64,000 nt of DNA from Trichobilharzia szidati (taxonomy: Eukaryota; Platyhelminthes; Trematoda; Strigeidida; Schistosomatidae): positions 139,100,920 through 139,164,919 of the forward strand of contig OX235279.1 in the NCBI GenBank assembly GCA_944472155.2. The letters run 5' to 3'. Every line of letters begins with the position of its first letter. Within the stretch, counting starts at the first letter, position 1. The position numbers and the translations under genes were made by a program. Below are positions 1 to 11,230 of the stretch, one piece after another. Below the pieces are notes generated by a model. The model saw nothing but the letters and a program-made list of their open reading frames with translations, was not told where the DNA came from and did not search any database.

Positions 1-3000
1 AGGTTTATTAACCTGTCTGCCACTACGAGTAATGCAAGGGGGAGGTAGCATTATTGGCACCTCTGGAGCTTTGGCGGTTTCTTGTTTGTCTGCTGAAGTC
101 GCTGTTGGGATGTCGTCGCCATCTGTGTAAGCAGGTTTGAGTCTATCCACGGAGACCGTCATCTTTTTACCTTCTTTGCTCACTGTGAAATATTTTTCCG
201 CGCGATGCACTACTGGGTATGGGCCTTCATATGGAGGTTGTAGCCCTTTCCTGACGTTGTCGATCCGTATAAAGACAAATTTACAGGTTTGTAGATGGCT
301 ACTTAGGTTTTCTCTGCGGGGACATTGTCTCGGAGCTATTGGTTGAAGTTGTGACATTCGTCTGGTCAGTTGATCAGAAAACTCAGAAATATTCACATTT
401 TGAGAGTCATGAGAGGCTACTAGCTGTCCTGGCAGTGTTAAAGTAGTGCCGTAAACTAGTTGTGCGGGTGAACAACCAAGGTCCTCTTTAACAGTTGATC
501 GTATGCTAAGTAAAATCAGAGGTAAGTATTCACTCCATTTAGATGCATCATTCTGTGCCATCAGGGAGCTTTTCAGTTGTCTGTGAAATCTTTCCACAAG
601 ACCATTCGCTGCCGGATGGTAGGCTGTTGTGGAGATATGTTTAACTCCCAGGAGTCTCGTCAGTTCACGAAACAGCGTCGATTGGAATTGAGCACCTCGA
701 TCGGATGTAATAGTAGTTGGTACACCGTAATTTGACACCCAGCGGTCGAGGAAAACCAAAGCCACATTTTCGGCAGATATATCGTTCAGGGGGCATGCAA
801 TAGCCCAACGAGTAAATCTATCAATGGCTGTCAGGATATGTGTATATCCTCTTGACGTCGGCAATGGTCCTACAATATCTATATGAACGTGCTGAAATCT
901 CCTGTCCGGTAAGTCAAACGTTTTCGGCGTTGTGATAGTGTGGCGATGTACTTTGGAGCGTTGGCATTGGAGACATTCTCGTGCCCATCTCCGAATGTCA
1001 GAGTTCATTTTGGGCCACACGAAACGTTCGCTGATGAGTCTGACGGTGGCACGTACTCCAGGGTGAGAGAGGGAATGTAAGTGGTCGAATAAAGCTCTTC
1101 GGCATTGGAGAGGAACAAACGGACGATTAGTGCCGGTAGATACATCACAAACTATAGTGGCATCTGATAAGAGAATAGGTACGTCCCTGAGCTGTAAGGA
1201 AGAGTTACCGCGACAATTTCGAAGTTCTGAGTCGTCTCTTTGTAACTGAGCCATCCGGTCAAGACTGACGTCTCCTGAAGTTTCAAGCTGGTGTATATCA
1301 CCTCTTGAAAGAGAATCAGCTACCACGTTTGCGTCCCCTTTGATGTACTGTATGTCAGTTGAAAATTGGGAGATATAGTCTAACTGTCTGGCTTCTCTTG
1401 GGTAGTGTTTATCCAGCGAAGTGGTGAAAGCATAGCACAGAGGTTTGTGGTCGGTAAAAATAGTGAAATGACGACCCTGTAGTAAGTAACTGAAGTGTTT
1501 GACTGCTAGGTATATAGCCAACAATTCTCTCCCAAAAGTACTGTAACGTGTCTGAGCCGGTTCTAACCTCTTCGAAAAGAAAGCAAGTGGGGTGACGTCA
1601 CCATTAATCTTCTGCTGTAACACCGCGCCCACAGCTACTTGGGAGGCATCTGTACACAAGATAAGGGATGCGTCGGGGTTGATGTGAGACAACATGGCGA
1701 CTTTAGATAAAGCGTCTTTAGCGTTGCAGAAAGATTCGTGTGCTTGCTCTGACCATTGAAATTTTTTAGGATCACTTTTAAGGAGATCGGATAAAGGTTG
1801 GACGATAGAGGCACACGAAGGAATAAAACGTCGATAGAAGTTAAACATCCCCAAAAATTGTCGGACTTTCTTCAAAGAGTCTGGTTGGGGAAAGTTTTTG
1901 ATTGTATCTATCTTTTCCTCAGTAGGCCTGATTCCCTCGGCAGTTATGTAGTGTCCCAGAAATTGAATAGAAGAGGCACCGAAAATGCACTTCTTAGGAT
2001 TTATAACGACACCATACTGTTCGAAACGCTGAAACAAAGTGCTAAGATGAGTCTTATGTTCCTCTTCCGACTTGCTAGCAATTAGTACGTCATCGATATA
2101 AACGAATACAAAGTCAAGGCCCCGCGTGACTTGATCCATGAAGCGCTGAAAAGTTTGTGCAGCGTTTTTCAGCCCGAAAGGCATTCGTAGGAATTCAAAC
2201 AAGCCAAAAGGTGTTATAATAGCTGTCTTCTCGATGTCCTCAGGAGCGACTGGTATCTGGTGATAAGCTCTGACTAAATCCACTTTGGAGAAAATAGTTT
2301 TACCTTGCAGTGTTAGAGAGAAATCATGCAAGTGGGGGATGGGATAACGATCTGGGACAGTGGCGTTATTCAAACGTCGGTAATCACCACACGGTCGCCA
2401 ATCATGCTCAGCTTTTGGTACCATATGTAATGGTGAGGACCAGGGACTGTTGGATGGCCGGATGATGCCCAATTGCATCATGTGTTCGAATTCAGCTTTG
2501 GCTGCTGCTAACTTGTCAGGTGGTAGTCGACGAGGACGTGCTCTGACGGGTTGACCGGTTGTGACAATTTTATGCGTGACAGAATGAGGAACATCTTCGA
2601 TATTATAAGATGGCTTTAAAATTTTTGGGAAACGATGCAGTAATGTAGAAAACATGCAGTCATCTGGCTTCTCGATGCATATGTTATAAACAGAGTAGTT
2701 TGAGATGATTCCGTGAACTTGAAGCTGGGTGCAGTTATCAATCAGCTTTTTCTTGTTGACATCAACCAGCAGATTGAAATTGCTTAAAAAATCAGCACCC
2801 AATATGGCATGACTAACATCAGCTACTATGAATATCCATGTAAATCGACGACGTAAACCAAGATCCAAAATAAGTGATTGTTCGCCGTAAGTCCGTATGC
2901 TAGTTTGGTTAGCTGCTCGAAGTGAAAGTTTTGCAGCTGTACTAGAAGATCGCCTGGAAAGTGAAGGAGGTATTACACTAACTTCGGCTCCTGTGTCTAC

Positions 3001-3357
3001 CAGGAATAATGTGCCTGTGGTTTTGTCCTTCACGTAGAAAAGGCGACTTGAATGGTTGCCGGTAACAGCTGTCGCCATGACTGTCTGGTTGAGACGTTTC
3101 CCCCGAGCCTGATTCTCTTCACTAAAGATGCACGGTCTGACACATTTCAAGGCATGACGTCCAAACTTCCTATGATACCAACATATATTACTGTCCCTAG
3201 AAGACATGCGGGACCTATGTCGGGAGAGAGATCGTCTATGTGATTGTGACCGTGCTTGTGAACTCCGCCTCTCGACTCGTCGATCAGATCTAGGTGTTTC
3301 CAACTTGTCAAGCCTTGCCGCTAAGTCTGCAATGGCGGTGAGTATTGGTGACGACAT
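1..3357 (-). CDS. pol: Ty3/gypsy Gag-end/Pol polyprotein, intact frame, C-terminus just off the window
   Basis: The frame is open for 1,119 codons from ATG at 3357 to the left edge; I checked every triplet and found no stop. Domain order is protease, RT, RNase H, integrase. A short Arg/Ser-rich Gag end carries a CHCC knuckle ([16 protein letters not shown], about residues 59-76). Then follow protease LVDTGAE (Asp about 121), [12 protein letters not shown] (Asp about 422-423), RNase H (DASQ, GRELLAI, TDHKP) and an HHCC zinc finger ending CLQCQ. The integrase triad is IDIVGP (Asp about 827), SDRGAQF (Asp about 886) and NGLVERF (Glu about 922), a DD35E spacing. The CHCC knuckle is known from the CsRn1/Kabuki clade, which includes schistosome Boudicca; membership is inferred. 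It encodes reverse transcription and integration functions. Oddity: the Gag capsid region is absent, since the frame opens about 120 bases after the primer site and reaches the knuckle by residue 59. The tail ([11 protein letters not shown]) looks close to the natural C-terminus. Confidence 0.93.
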   Translation of the reverse strand, partial: MSSPILTAIADLAARLDKLETPRSDRRVERRSSQARSQSHRRSLSRHRSRMSSRDSNICWYHRKFGRHALKCVRPCIFSEENQARGKRLNQTVMATAVTGNHSSRLFYVKDKTTGTLFLVDTGAEVSVIPPSLSRRSSSTAAKLSLRAANQTSIRTYGEQSLILDLGLRRRFTWIFIVADVSHAILGADFLSNFNLLVDVNKKKLIDNCTQLQVHGIISNYSVYNICIEKPDDCMFSTLLHRFPKILKPSYNIEDVPHSVTHKIVTTGQPVRARPRRLPPDKLAAAKAEFEHMMQLGIIRPSNSPWSSPLHMVPKAEHDWRPCGDYRRLNNATVPDRYPIPHLHDFSLTLQGKTIFSKVDLVRAYHQIPVAPEDIEKTAIITPFGLFEFLRMPFGLKNAAQTFQRFMDQVTRGLDFVFVYIDDVLIASKSEEEHKTHLSTLFQRFEQYGVVINPKKCIFGASSIQFLGHYITAEGIRPTEEKIDTIKNFPQPDSLKKVRQFLGMFNFYRRFIPSCASIVQPLSDLLKSDPKKFQWSEQAHESFCNAKDALSKVAMLSHINPDASLILCTDASQVAVGAVLQQKINGDVTPLAFFSKRLEPAQTRYSTFGRELLAIYLAVKHFSYLLQGRHFTIFTDHKPLCYAFTTSLDKHYPREARQLDYISQFSTDIQYIKGDANVVADSLSRGDIHQLETSGDVSLDRMAQLQRDDSELRNCRGNSSLQLRDVPILLSDATIVCDVSTGTNRPFVPLQCRRALFDHLHSLSHPGVRATVRLISERFVWPKMNSDIRRWARECLQCQRSKVHRHTITTPKTFDLPDRRFQHVHIDIVGPLPTSRGYTHILTAIDRFTRWAIACPLNDISAENVALVFLDRWVSNYGVPTTITSDRGAQFQSTLFRELTRLLGVKHISTTAYHPAANGLVERFHRQLKSSLMAQNDASKWSEYLPLILLSIRSTVKEDLGCSPAQLVYGTTLTLPGQLVASHDSQNVNISEFSDQLTRRMSQLQPIAPRQCPRRENLSSHLQTCKFVFIRIDNVRKGLQPPYEGPYPVVHRAEKYFTVSKEGKKMTVSVDRLKPAYTDGDDIPTATSADKQETAKAPEVPIMLPPPCITRSGRQVNKP

Positions 3358-3477
3358 TATAGGTGTGAGAATATTGATACAAAGGGGAATACAAATATGA
3401 GACCACCAACAAAAACTTGCAATGAAGGTACAAAATAGCAAAAATAAGTATATAGATACGTGAAAACAATCCGTGTT

Positions 3478-3495
3478 CCAAAACGGGCTCACCAA
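3478..3495 (-). promoter_or_regulatory. Primer-binding site of the gypsy element
   Basis: On the minus strand this begins TGGTGAGCCCG, the TGG start expected for a site complementary to a tRNA 3' CCA end, immediately downstream of the presumed LTR end. The tRNA is not assigned. About 120 bases separate it from the pol ATG. Confidence 0.6.
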
Positions 3496-3501
3496 TTAAG
3501 T

Positions 3502-3961
3502 GTAGTGGACCTAGTAGCTAGGTTAGTATATAAACGCAATTAAAAGGACAGAACAGGTACTAACAAATACGTATATATCAGATATTCAGTTCACTTCAAG
3601 ATAATATACACAAAAAGGACTGAGGTTATTTGAAGAAAAACTATAACAGTCACAGAATACACAAATTATAGACGTACGAAATTATTGGAATGTAATTGTC
3701 CTTCTCTTGATTATACCAATTCTCAACTACAACTTAGAGCTGTCAACCGTCGGAAGCCTCCACGTAGAGTAAAGCTGGTAGGAGCAAAGTTCTTGATGGG
3801 GATGTGTCAACCAGTGCGAGACAGCGTTGGTCAGCAGATGTGCTGGGCGAGCAACCAGAGAGAGCGAACGATTCGTTCCTTCCGCGCGGTTCTAGGTTTA
3901 AGATTGAATTCCTTCTTTTTTTTGGTGAACATATAATCTGATATGTTTTTAGGCCGCCACA
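3502..3961 (-). repeat. Probable 5' LTR of the gypsy element
   Basis: On the minus strand the segment starts TGTGGCGGCC and ends CCACTACA, just before the primer site. The TG...CA ends and position fit a 5' LTR of about 460 bp. The matching 3' LTR would lie left of the window, so the outer boundary (3961 or 3972) and target duplication cannot be tested. The short ORFs inside look incidental. Confidence 0.5.
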
Positions 3962-4451
3962 AGCATCATACATTGCAAATGTACACTATCATATCAAGCA
4001 CTGTATAGCTTATTCTTGTATTTTTCTTGTAAATATACTTCCAATAATGTTTTATTCATGATTCCATTTTATACCACTTTTTAGCTGTGCAGGATTTTCT
4101 CCTATTCCTGAAAGAGCGTCCAAGCACGTGGGGTCACAGTACTCACTCAAATATGTGTTGTTTATCGATAGGCCATTACTATCATCAGGAAATGGAACGA
4201 AGTATGGTTTGTGGCTCAACTTCGATGGAGACCTTCGTGAAAGATTTACAAATTAACAATTATAAGAATCTGTTCCGATTGCTTGTACCATAATTCAACA
4301 ATTTGAACTTTTTAAAAAAAGTGATAATGTATGCTAATTCATAATTGTAATTCGTAACATAATTGATCGTGCCTGTAAAAATGGCATGCATTTTATGTAA
4401 ACTTACCTGTTTATACGACATATAAATTATTAATTAAATAAATGTTGATCA
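3962..4451 (-). other. Remnant between two LTR/primer-site units
   Basis: This AT-rich stretch lies internal to the second LTR unit (4472-4758) on the minus strand. No gag or pol motif was recognised, and the 68-residue plus-strand ORF at 4087-4293 has no recognisable similarity. It may be leftover leader sequence of the second gypsy element, interrupted by the first. Confidence 0.35.
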
Positions 4452-4469
4452 GCTTTGTCGGGTTCACCA
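4452..4469 (-). promoter_or_regulatory. Primer-binding site of a second gypsy element
   Basis: The minus strand reads TGGTGAACCCGACAAAG two bases after the LTR end ...CACAACA. It has the same architecture as the site at 3478-3495 but a different sequence beyond the first six bases, so it belongs to a distinct element. Confidence 0.6.
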
Positions 4470-4471
4470 AT

Positions 4472-4758
4472 TGTTGTGGTGCTATATTTGATCAAACTAG
4501 CTTACACGTATATCCCAGTACTTCTTCGCATTTATTATTGTGTCCTAACGTTGTGATTACTCGACATCCATAACGTAAATCAAAAGGCACCTGAGAAAGA
4601 GTACGAACGTGTCTTATCGCAGTAATCAAAATTCAAAAGTTGAGCGAGTACAAAAGTATCAATTGTTAACACGCAATCTTTAGAGTGATAAACAAATCAA
4701 AGTCCAATTACGCAGTGAAAGTATACTACGATGATGGGTAATAAAATGGGTCACTACA
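4472..4758 (-). repeat. 5' LTR of a second gypsy element
   Basis: About 287 bp with TG...CA ends (minus strand TGTAGTGACCC... to ...CACAACA). It aligns along its whole length with the 286-bp segment at 7639-7924, which has clean insertion boundaries inside a PLE. The adjacent primer site marks it as a 5' LTR reading leftward. No matching pol was found within the window. Confidence 0.8.
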
Positions 4759-4829
4759 ATGGTATCATAATTCGAACAGACAATCTTTTCACCAACAGAA
4801 ACGCTGAACTAAATAAATGTTTGATGGAA

Positions 4830-5316
4830 TAGGGTTGCGTCAAATTTTCGCCCTATAGTACACCGGTTGCTTTTGGTTTTAAACTGGAGTTACAATTTTC
4901 TGAGTTATCAGGAGGTAAGCAGTGGTCGGAGGTGACTGGTTTCAAGAAGAAACATAAAGGCTACAAAGTTAAAAGTCGTAAGTGGTAAGTGAAACAAATA
5001 GAGTATATCGAGGGCTGTCCTGGATTTGGTGTATCACAGTCCTCACAAATTCTTAGTTGCTGGTAGGTACTACATTATTTTGATGATTTCAGTTTTGAAT
5101 GAACCGAAAGACCTCTTGATAAAGTTTCTTCCCACTTTCATCGGATATGCAAACAATATTCCGATGTCTGAATGGTGCAGTCCTAGTGATTTCAAGGATC
5201 CTTTAGAGTGTTGCCAATACAGAGTACGACATTACTGTCGCGATATTTTGATATGGGGCAGCACCTATGGAAAGGGAAGAAGACTGAAGAAGTCAAGATT
5301 ACAAGTGCGGAAGTAG
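4830..5316 (+). pseudogene. Unrecognised broken coding-like stretch
   Basis: Several plus-strand frames look protein-like but are interrupted. One frame at about 4837-4987 reads through FSPYSTPVAFGFKLELQF and GFKKKHKGYKVKSRKW to a stop. The 96-residue ORF at 5026-5316 follows in another frame, and a third frame near 5250-5360 reads HLWKGKKTEEVKITSAEV. I do not recognise the protein. It could be a frameshifted processed pseudogene, a decayed element or chance. Confidence 0.25.
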
Positions 5317-7059
5317 CAAGCAAGTGCCAGCAATTTAAAATAAACGATATTTGATGACTGCATAGTTCAGTTTTTACAGCAAAGTTACATTTTTAAAATT
5401 ATTTATGATGTAAATTAGTAAAACGGGGTGGTAGCCCCCCGAGATAAACGTAAAGAGAGGTTATGTGAAAGAACTTCAACTCAAAGATCAGAGTACAAGA
5501 AGTGTGCAGAAGAATAGCGGAGGGTCAGTAATATCTATACAGCCTTTTTGACGCATTTAGTTAGATGTCTACCTACAGAAGCGACATCATGCCACGTACT
5601 TGCACGAAGAGAGTTTGCACTGAATCCTTGGCAATCAGGAAGTATTTATCCTTGTTTAGATGGAAACCATTCATTTCATTTCATGAGCATTAACAAAAGA
5701 CTGCTGATGCATAGATAAAGGTTGTTCCCATACATCATTACTGTCATATCAGTTGAACAGGAGTCACAACGCCCTCAACCTTTTAATGTTCAGTTCCTCT
5801 GGTGTAGTGCTCGCTCTGAATTTCTTGCTACGTGACTACCTGTGTGATGCGCATATATTCGTTTCAAATTATGCTTCAACTCCCTCTGAAGCTCATGATG
5901 TGAAGGACTAATTTCAATAGATGATCTTGTATACCTGCTCCATTACAGCCTTTTTTAAACAAGATGTATGTAAAGACAATAAGAAACTAGACAGGTACAG
6001 TTGACGTTTTAGATATGAAGAAACGAAAATGAAACAGCGAAAGAAACTATATGAAAGTCATGCAAAGGTGGTAAAATGTAGCATATATATTAATATATGT
6101 TTACGACCACAGAGTAGTAAATAACCATCTGTATTCAGAAAGTTTCGACCAATTCTATGATAAGAATTATAGCAAGATAAAGTGGAAGTCGCTAATATAC
6201 AAGAATGAACTTGAAATGGTAACTTGAGTATACGCCAAAATTATATGCTTATTTGAGGATTTCAATACAACCATAGCTAGTAACTAGGGTGAATTTAATT
6301 CCCAGACATCGATAGAATATTTATTATTCAAACCGAAACTAGGATTGGAAGGGTGGGACATAATTTGGAAAGTTATGTGGAAATCATTTTCACCCAGCAA
6401 TAACCACCAAGACTCAGATCTTCAACACTAATTTCAAGTAAGCTCCTCTATATGGTTCATAGCCCTAGCACGTCACAGAAAGTATTCCAAACAGGCTGAA
6501 GACGTAATCCAAAATGTAAACGTAATGCAAAATGTAAATTCAGCCATCTATTCAATAACAAGTTACTCGTCAGCACGGAATATAATTCACCCACGATGAC
6601 GGTGCTGAGAAAACGAAATAAGTGCATAAATGAGTTCGCAATAATATACCATCACACCGAAAATTCTAGAATAAGATACAGGGCCTTACATATCGAAAAT
6701 ATGACGAGGAATTTACTTCAAGCTTCATACTTCCCCTGGTATTTGTAGTATATTTACCACTGACTTTATTTGCTTCATTTAACCACGAAGTTTAGCTCGC
6801 CTGAATTTGACAGACTTGATCCTGGACTATGGTTTGCTTAAGTAGTGTATCACCTTAACCGGTGTAATATCATGTCTCAGAGTACGTGGGACAGGGACGT
6901 GCGTTTTCAAATACCTTATCCCGCTAACAAGGAGGCGCGGAAACTCTCCATTCACTTCCCACCCGGGCTACTGTTGAATATATGGAAGAGATGGCAATGA
7001 ATTATATCTTATCCGTCCATCTGTATGTATCATGAACCACGGTGTCACGGAGGCGAATG
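5317..7059. other. No gene recognised
   Basis: AT-rich sequence with only short random ORFs and a small TA-rich patch near 6085. No transposon motif or convincing splice-site-bounded exon was seen. Confidence 0.5.
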
Positions 7060-7638
7060 GTCAAATTAATGATTACAGGCGCACATTATCGGATCAAGAA
7101 ATATTAACAAGTAATAGATGTCAAAAAAGAAAAACTAGAGAAAACTCTCAACCAAGAACACCTGTCAACGCTGACCACTGCAATTACATTGTCAAGTATA
7201 AAACACAGAGAATAAAGACGAAGAGACCTCAAAACCAAGCTAGCCAAGATTAGAAAACAACAACCAGACAATACACCTATAGACTGCGTAGTCAACCTAT
7301 CAAAACAACCACTATCGAAAGTGGAACAACAACTACTACAAAAAGGATTAAACTACAACACCGGAGATGTCTCGAAAACTGATTTCTTTACTTCCCTTGA
7401 ATCACTACTCAAATCATCAAACTTGAACGAGGAAACACAGGAAGAGATACGCCGAACAATTGTACCAATGGTCAAAGAGAAAAAACAACACACACAACTC
7501 AACTCTCAAGAACTAAAGGCCCTCAAAAAGCTGAAAGATAGGAAGGACAACGTCATTTTACCAGCCGACAAAGGAAGAACATGGACAGAGAAGAATGCAC
7601 CAAGAAAGCTGAAGAACTACTCAAAGACGAGGATGTGT

Positions 7639-7924
7639 TGTTGCTGCCACTTTTTGACTGAACTAGAGTACACGTATCTTCTAGTATTTCTTCGCGTTTA
7701 TAATTGTGACCTAACGTTGCGATTACTCGACATCCGCAACGTAATTCAAAGGCACTTGCGAAGGAATACGATAGTGTATTGTTGCAGCAATCAACAATTC
7801 AAAAATCGAGCGAGTACAAAAGTATCAATTGTTAAAATGCAAGATTTAGAGTAATAAACAAATCAAAGTCCCATTACATAGTGAAAGTATACTGCGATGA
7901 TGAGTAATAAAACGGGTCACTACA
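7639..7924 (-). repeat. Solo gypsy LTR inserted in PLE-1, 4-bp target duplication
   Basis: 286 bp with TG...CA ends, homologous throughout to the LTR at 4472-4758 and in the same orientation. It is flanked by GTGT at 7635-7638 and 7925-7928. Removing the LTR plus one GTGT restores the PLE reading frame exactly (E-D-V-Y-Q-Q-L across the join), which fixes the boundaries. It fits LTR-LTR recombination after a full-length insertion. Confidence 0.93.
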
Positions 7925-8341
7925 GTGTATCAACAACTCCCAACAAATCCCATACACACACTGAATAACCGCATCCAAAAGACCTTAAACAAGCTTATCA
8001 AAACTGGACAAATCACAAAGCAAGACCAGTGGCGAATGAAATCCAGTGGACCAGTCCTACCCCGATTCTACGGCAGACCCAAAATACACAAGCCAAATAT
8101 CCCCTTACGACCAATTGTATCACTACCAGGAACTCCAACATACAATTTATCCAAAGAATTATACAGAAAACTAAAACACCTAACGGAATCTTGTGATCAC
8201 TCCATCATTTCTGCTATCCAATTTCTGGAGAAAATCAGAGGTATCCAAATAAATGACCAATAAATAATGATATCCTTCGACGTCACAGCATTATATACCG
8301 AAAACGAACAGAAACTGTGGTGAGAGCTGTCTCCTAGCCAA

Positions 8342-8578
8342 ATTGGTTGACAGTAATTGAGGTCAAGGTCAAGATGGACAGGCGGATACAGTTAACATAT
8401 AGATGAACTGACACAGCCACAAGAGATGCAAGGTTAACTTTGTATGAGAAACAACCAATCAACAGACTGTATTTTCTACTAACATTAACCTACAATAATG
8501 TACATCAAAATCTATAAATACGTGTTGATTTTCCGTAATAAACGTTCTGTTACCTGGCCCTTGTCTTCGGTTGTTACA
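8342..8578 (+). repeat. Second insertion in PLE-1, possibly another solo LTR
   Basis: The PLE frame breaks after the codons for L-A-K (about 8341) and resumes at K-L-A-N-D (about 8580). The intervening 235 bp is not PLE. It contains AATAAA followed by a T/G-rich tail ending TTGTTACA, as LTRs often do, and a possible start TGACAGT at 8348. No clean target duplication remains beyond a shared CAAA-like tract. Confidence 0.5.
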
Positions 8579-9848
8579 AAACTAGCAAATGACAAACACC
8601 CCCCACAACATTCAAAAATGCAACACACAAGCTGGATGGAATGCATAAACCTATGCCTAACAACATACTTCCAATTCAACGGCCAAATATATGAACAGGT
8701 CAAAGGAACACCGATGGGATCGCCAATATCAGGTTTGATTGCAGAAGCAGTGATGTGAAGGCTCCAAAACATAATCTTACTAAAGATCAAACCCAAAATC
8801 TGGATACGTTAGGTAGGTGACACATTTGCAATGATCAAATGAAACGAGTTGGATAAAACTCACAACTTAATCAACAACGTCTTCAACGACATCAGATTCA
8901 CAAGAGAAGAGGAATCAGAAAACTGAATACCATTTTTGGACGTCTTAATCAAGCGAACAACCACAGGGGAATTAGAAACTCAAGTTTATAGAAAATCAAC
9001 TCACACGGACCAAATAGTGAATTACAACAGCAACAATCCGATAGCACACAAGAGGAATTGTATACAAACACTATTCAAGAGAGCCAGGACTCATTGCAGC
9101 ACTCCCACCTTAAGGAAAATTGAGGAAAGATATCTCATGGACGTCTTCCAAAAGAATGGGTATCCACGGAATTTCATCAAAAGACATATACCCCCAAGCC
9201 AACCTATCAAACCAAAAGCCCCCAAGGAAAGCACAAAGAAAATCGCCTTACCATATCTAAAGGATATCTCAGAAATCACTACAAGACTCTTCATACCTTT
9301 AGGAATTGACGTCGTACACAAACCAACAAAGTCACTTCACTCACTTCTATGTCAACCAAAAGACTCAACAGCAAAAGTAAATAAAACCAACACCATGTAC
9401 AAAATAAATTGCATCAACTGCAAAAAGCACTACATTGGCCAAAGTGGACGTCCCCTTCGTCTTCGTATCCACGAACATAAGCTAGCCGTCAAAAGACATG
9501 ACATCCACTCCCACATATCACTACATACAGACAACCACGGGCATCAATTCGACTGGGACAATGTTAGACAGAGGAAACAACAAGAATGCTAGAGAATTTT
9601 TAGAAGCCTGTTATTCCAGTAAATCGTCAATAAATAGACACATTGACATAGACAAAATTTACCAACCGATAAGAAGGAAATCTCACACGCAAAGAGACGA
9701 AGTTCAAGTCAAGGAAACAATCACTTACAATACAAATAGCCTAGAGGGTGTGAAAGCACACAAAAACAACCAATCACGTCCAAAGTCACCAGGGGAGATG
9801 ATTAACAAACTTGTTGAGAAATCTAAAAGCTCACTTCAAATTGAAGTA

Positions 9849-9890
9849 TGCGCTGAAGATGTCGCCTAGTAGGGAGATGAAAGCTTCGCA
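9849..9890 (+). ncRNA. Hammerhead ribozyme candidate at the PLE-1 end
   Basis: All hammerhead parts are in order. Stem I is TGCG (9849-9852) with CGCA (9887-9890). The core is CTGAAGA (9853-9859, matching CUGANGA). Stem II is GTCGCC with GGAGAT (one mismatch, one wobble), followed by GAAA (9879-9882). Stem III is a minimal G-C, and the cleavage triplet is CUU (9884-9886). Very short stem III is the form described for PLE hammerheads. One unpaired base lies between core and stem II, as in the candidate at 46343-46384. Confidence 0.6.
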
Positions 9891-10339
9891 AATTAACTAT
9901 CCAGCTCAGAGAACACAACCACCTCAAAATCGATGTCACAAATCTAGTAATAGTGAGTAATACAGTAGTAAACGTTCTGTCTGGTAAAGTTTCAACAAAT
10001 CCTTTCAGTACATTGGTGTTGTACAATCCAATCATCCAAGCGTAATTTGATTTTTCACGACCTCGGTTATGTTTGCACTTTTTAAGGACCGTTCCATTTA
10101 TATGTGCGACAACACCTCTCCTCAGTCAAGGGGTTATTCTCTCCACCTTCCAGGATACAATATCTTTACAGCCAAGGTTAGAACGAAACTATTCCCCATT
10201 TCAGTGGCTGTAGCTATCATCTAGTAACTGCAAATACATAATATCTGGGTGCGATCTACCAAAAATGTTCCTGCAGAATAATATAACAATTATGTGATGT
10301 ACAACAACTAGGCGGTTGCAAACTCGGGTAAGGAAGTAG
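9891..10339. other. No gene recognised
   Basis: Flank between PLE-1 and the SR2-type fragment. Only short shadow ORFs are present. It may include PLE-1 3' untranslated sequence. Confidence 0.5.
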
Positions 10340-11230
10340 GATTGGGTGTGGAGCTAGCGATTCTACACCACTAAACCTATCAAACTGCTAGAGAAACTTC
10401 ATCGCACAAAATGTATATTAAAAATACAGAAAACTCAAATATTAATCTCATTCTTCGCTAAACCGGCGAGGCGAAATGAAACGGTGGACTGGTGAAAGCC
10501 TTCGGGAAGCCAGTCAGCCAGACGATGTGTCTTCTCTCTATCGATGAAAGCAAGAATAAGAATGGGGACGCGGAATGTCCGTACAATGTACGAGACTGGG
10601 AAGGCTACCCAGGTAGCCAAAGAAATGCGAAGATATGGCTGAGAAGTGCTGGGAATCTGCGAGAGCAGATGGAAGGGATGTGGACTATCGGAATTATCAA
10701 CTGGCTTGTTAGTAATCTACCCCGGTCTAGTCACACAGACGATAACCACGAGGACATTGAGGCAGTGAGTAGCTATCATGATGTCACCAGTGCCAACCAA
10801 AGCCCTAATGCAGTGGGAACCAATTTCATCCTGCATGATCATGACAGCAAGATTCAACTCAAGAGGAAGGATACAAGGAAGGTCACAATTATCATGCAAT
10901 GCTACGCATGGTGGTACAAACGATGCGGAACAAGAGAAGAAGGAAGACTTTTCCAGACAACTACAAACAGTGATGGACAACATCCTAAACGGAGAAGTCG
11001 AAATCCTCATGGGGGATATGTTTTTCAAACTCGGAGTTGATAATACAGGAAGAGTACTCATCATGGGTGCCGAGGCTCCGGCTCGGTGAAATGCATGAGA
11101 ATGGAGAAGTGATCTCAGACTTCTGCGATTTCAGTGATTTGGTGATCGGAAGCAGTGTGTACAAGTTCAAGGATATACACAAAGCAACATGAATTTCACC
11201 TGACACACTAAGTCTTCTTAGACTCACTTC
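10340..11230 (+). mobile_element. RTE/SR2-type LINE, 5' endonuclease fragment
   Basis: The segment starts with the leader shared by the other SR2-type copies (GGAGCTAGC..., ...CTGCTAGAGAAACTTCA) and runs into the apurinic-type endonuclease: NVRTMYETGK-like sequence near 10575, then motifs equal to QCYAP, LQTVMDNI and ILMGDM near 10890-11020. Frames change repeatedly. Wording is closest to the minus-strand copy at 48361-51480. RT sequence is absent, so the copy is 3'-truncated. Confidence 0.8.

Larger units (their letters stand above)
7060..9890 (+). mobile_element. Penelope-like element PLE-1 (RT plus GIY-YIG endonuclease), broken
   Basis: PLE protein blocks occur in order on the plus strand: an N-terminal coiled region (about 7100-7330), ILPADKG (about 7555), RFYGRPKIHKPNIPLRPIVS (about 8070), SFDVTALYT (about 8275), GTPMGSPISG (about 8710), FLDVLIKR (about 8936) and a GIY-YIG-type domain (CINCKKHYIGQSGRPLRLRI, about 9410-9470). 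PLEs copy RNA at exposed DNA ends with an RT related to telomerase. This copy is dead. The YVDD box is stop-VGD (8810-8821), there are further stops (8264, 8756), a frameshift near 9560, a solo LTR at 7639-7924 and another insertion at 8342-8578. The C-terminal frame continues to about 9869 and overlaps a hammerhead candidate. Confidence 0.9.

Noticed and set aside
1798..2085. 95-codon plus-strand ORF and its neighbours at 3052-3400
   Set aside because: Antisense shadows of the intact gypsy pol frame.
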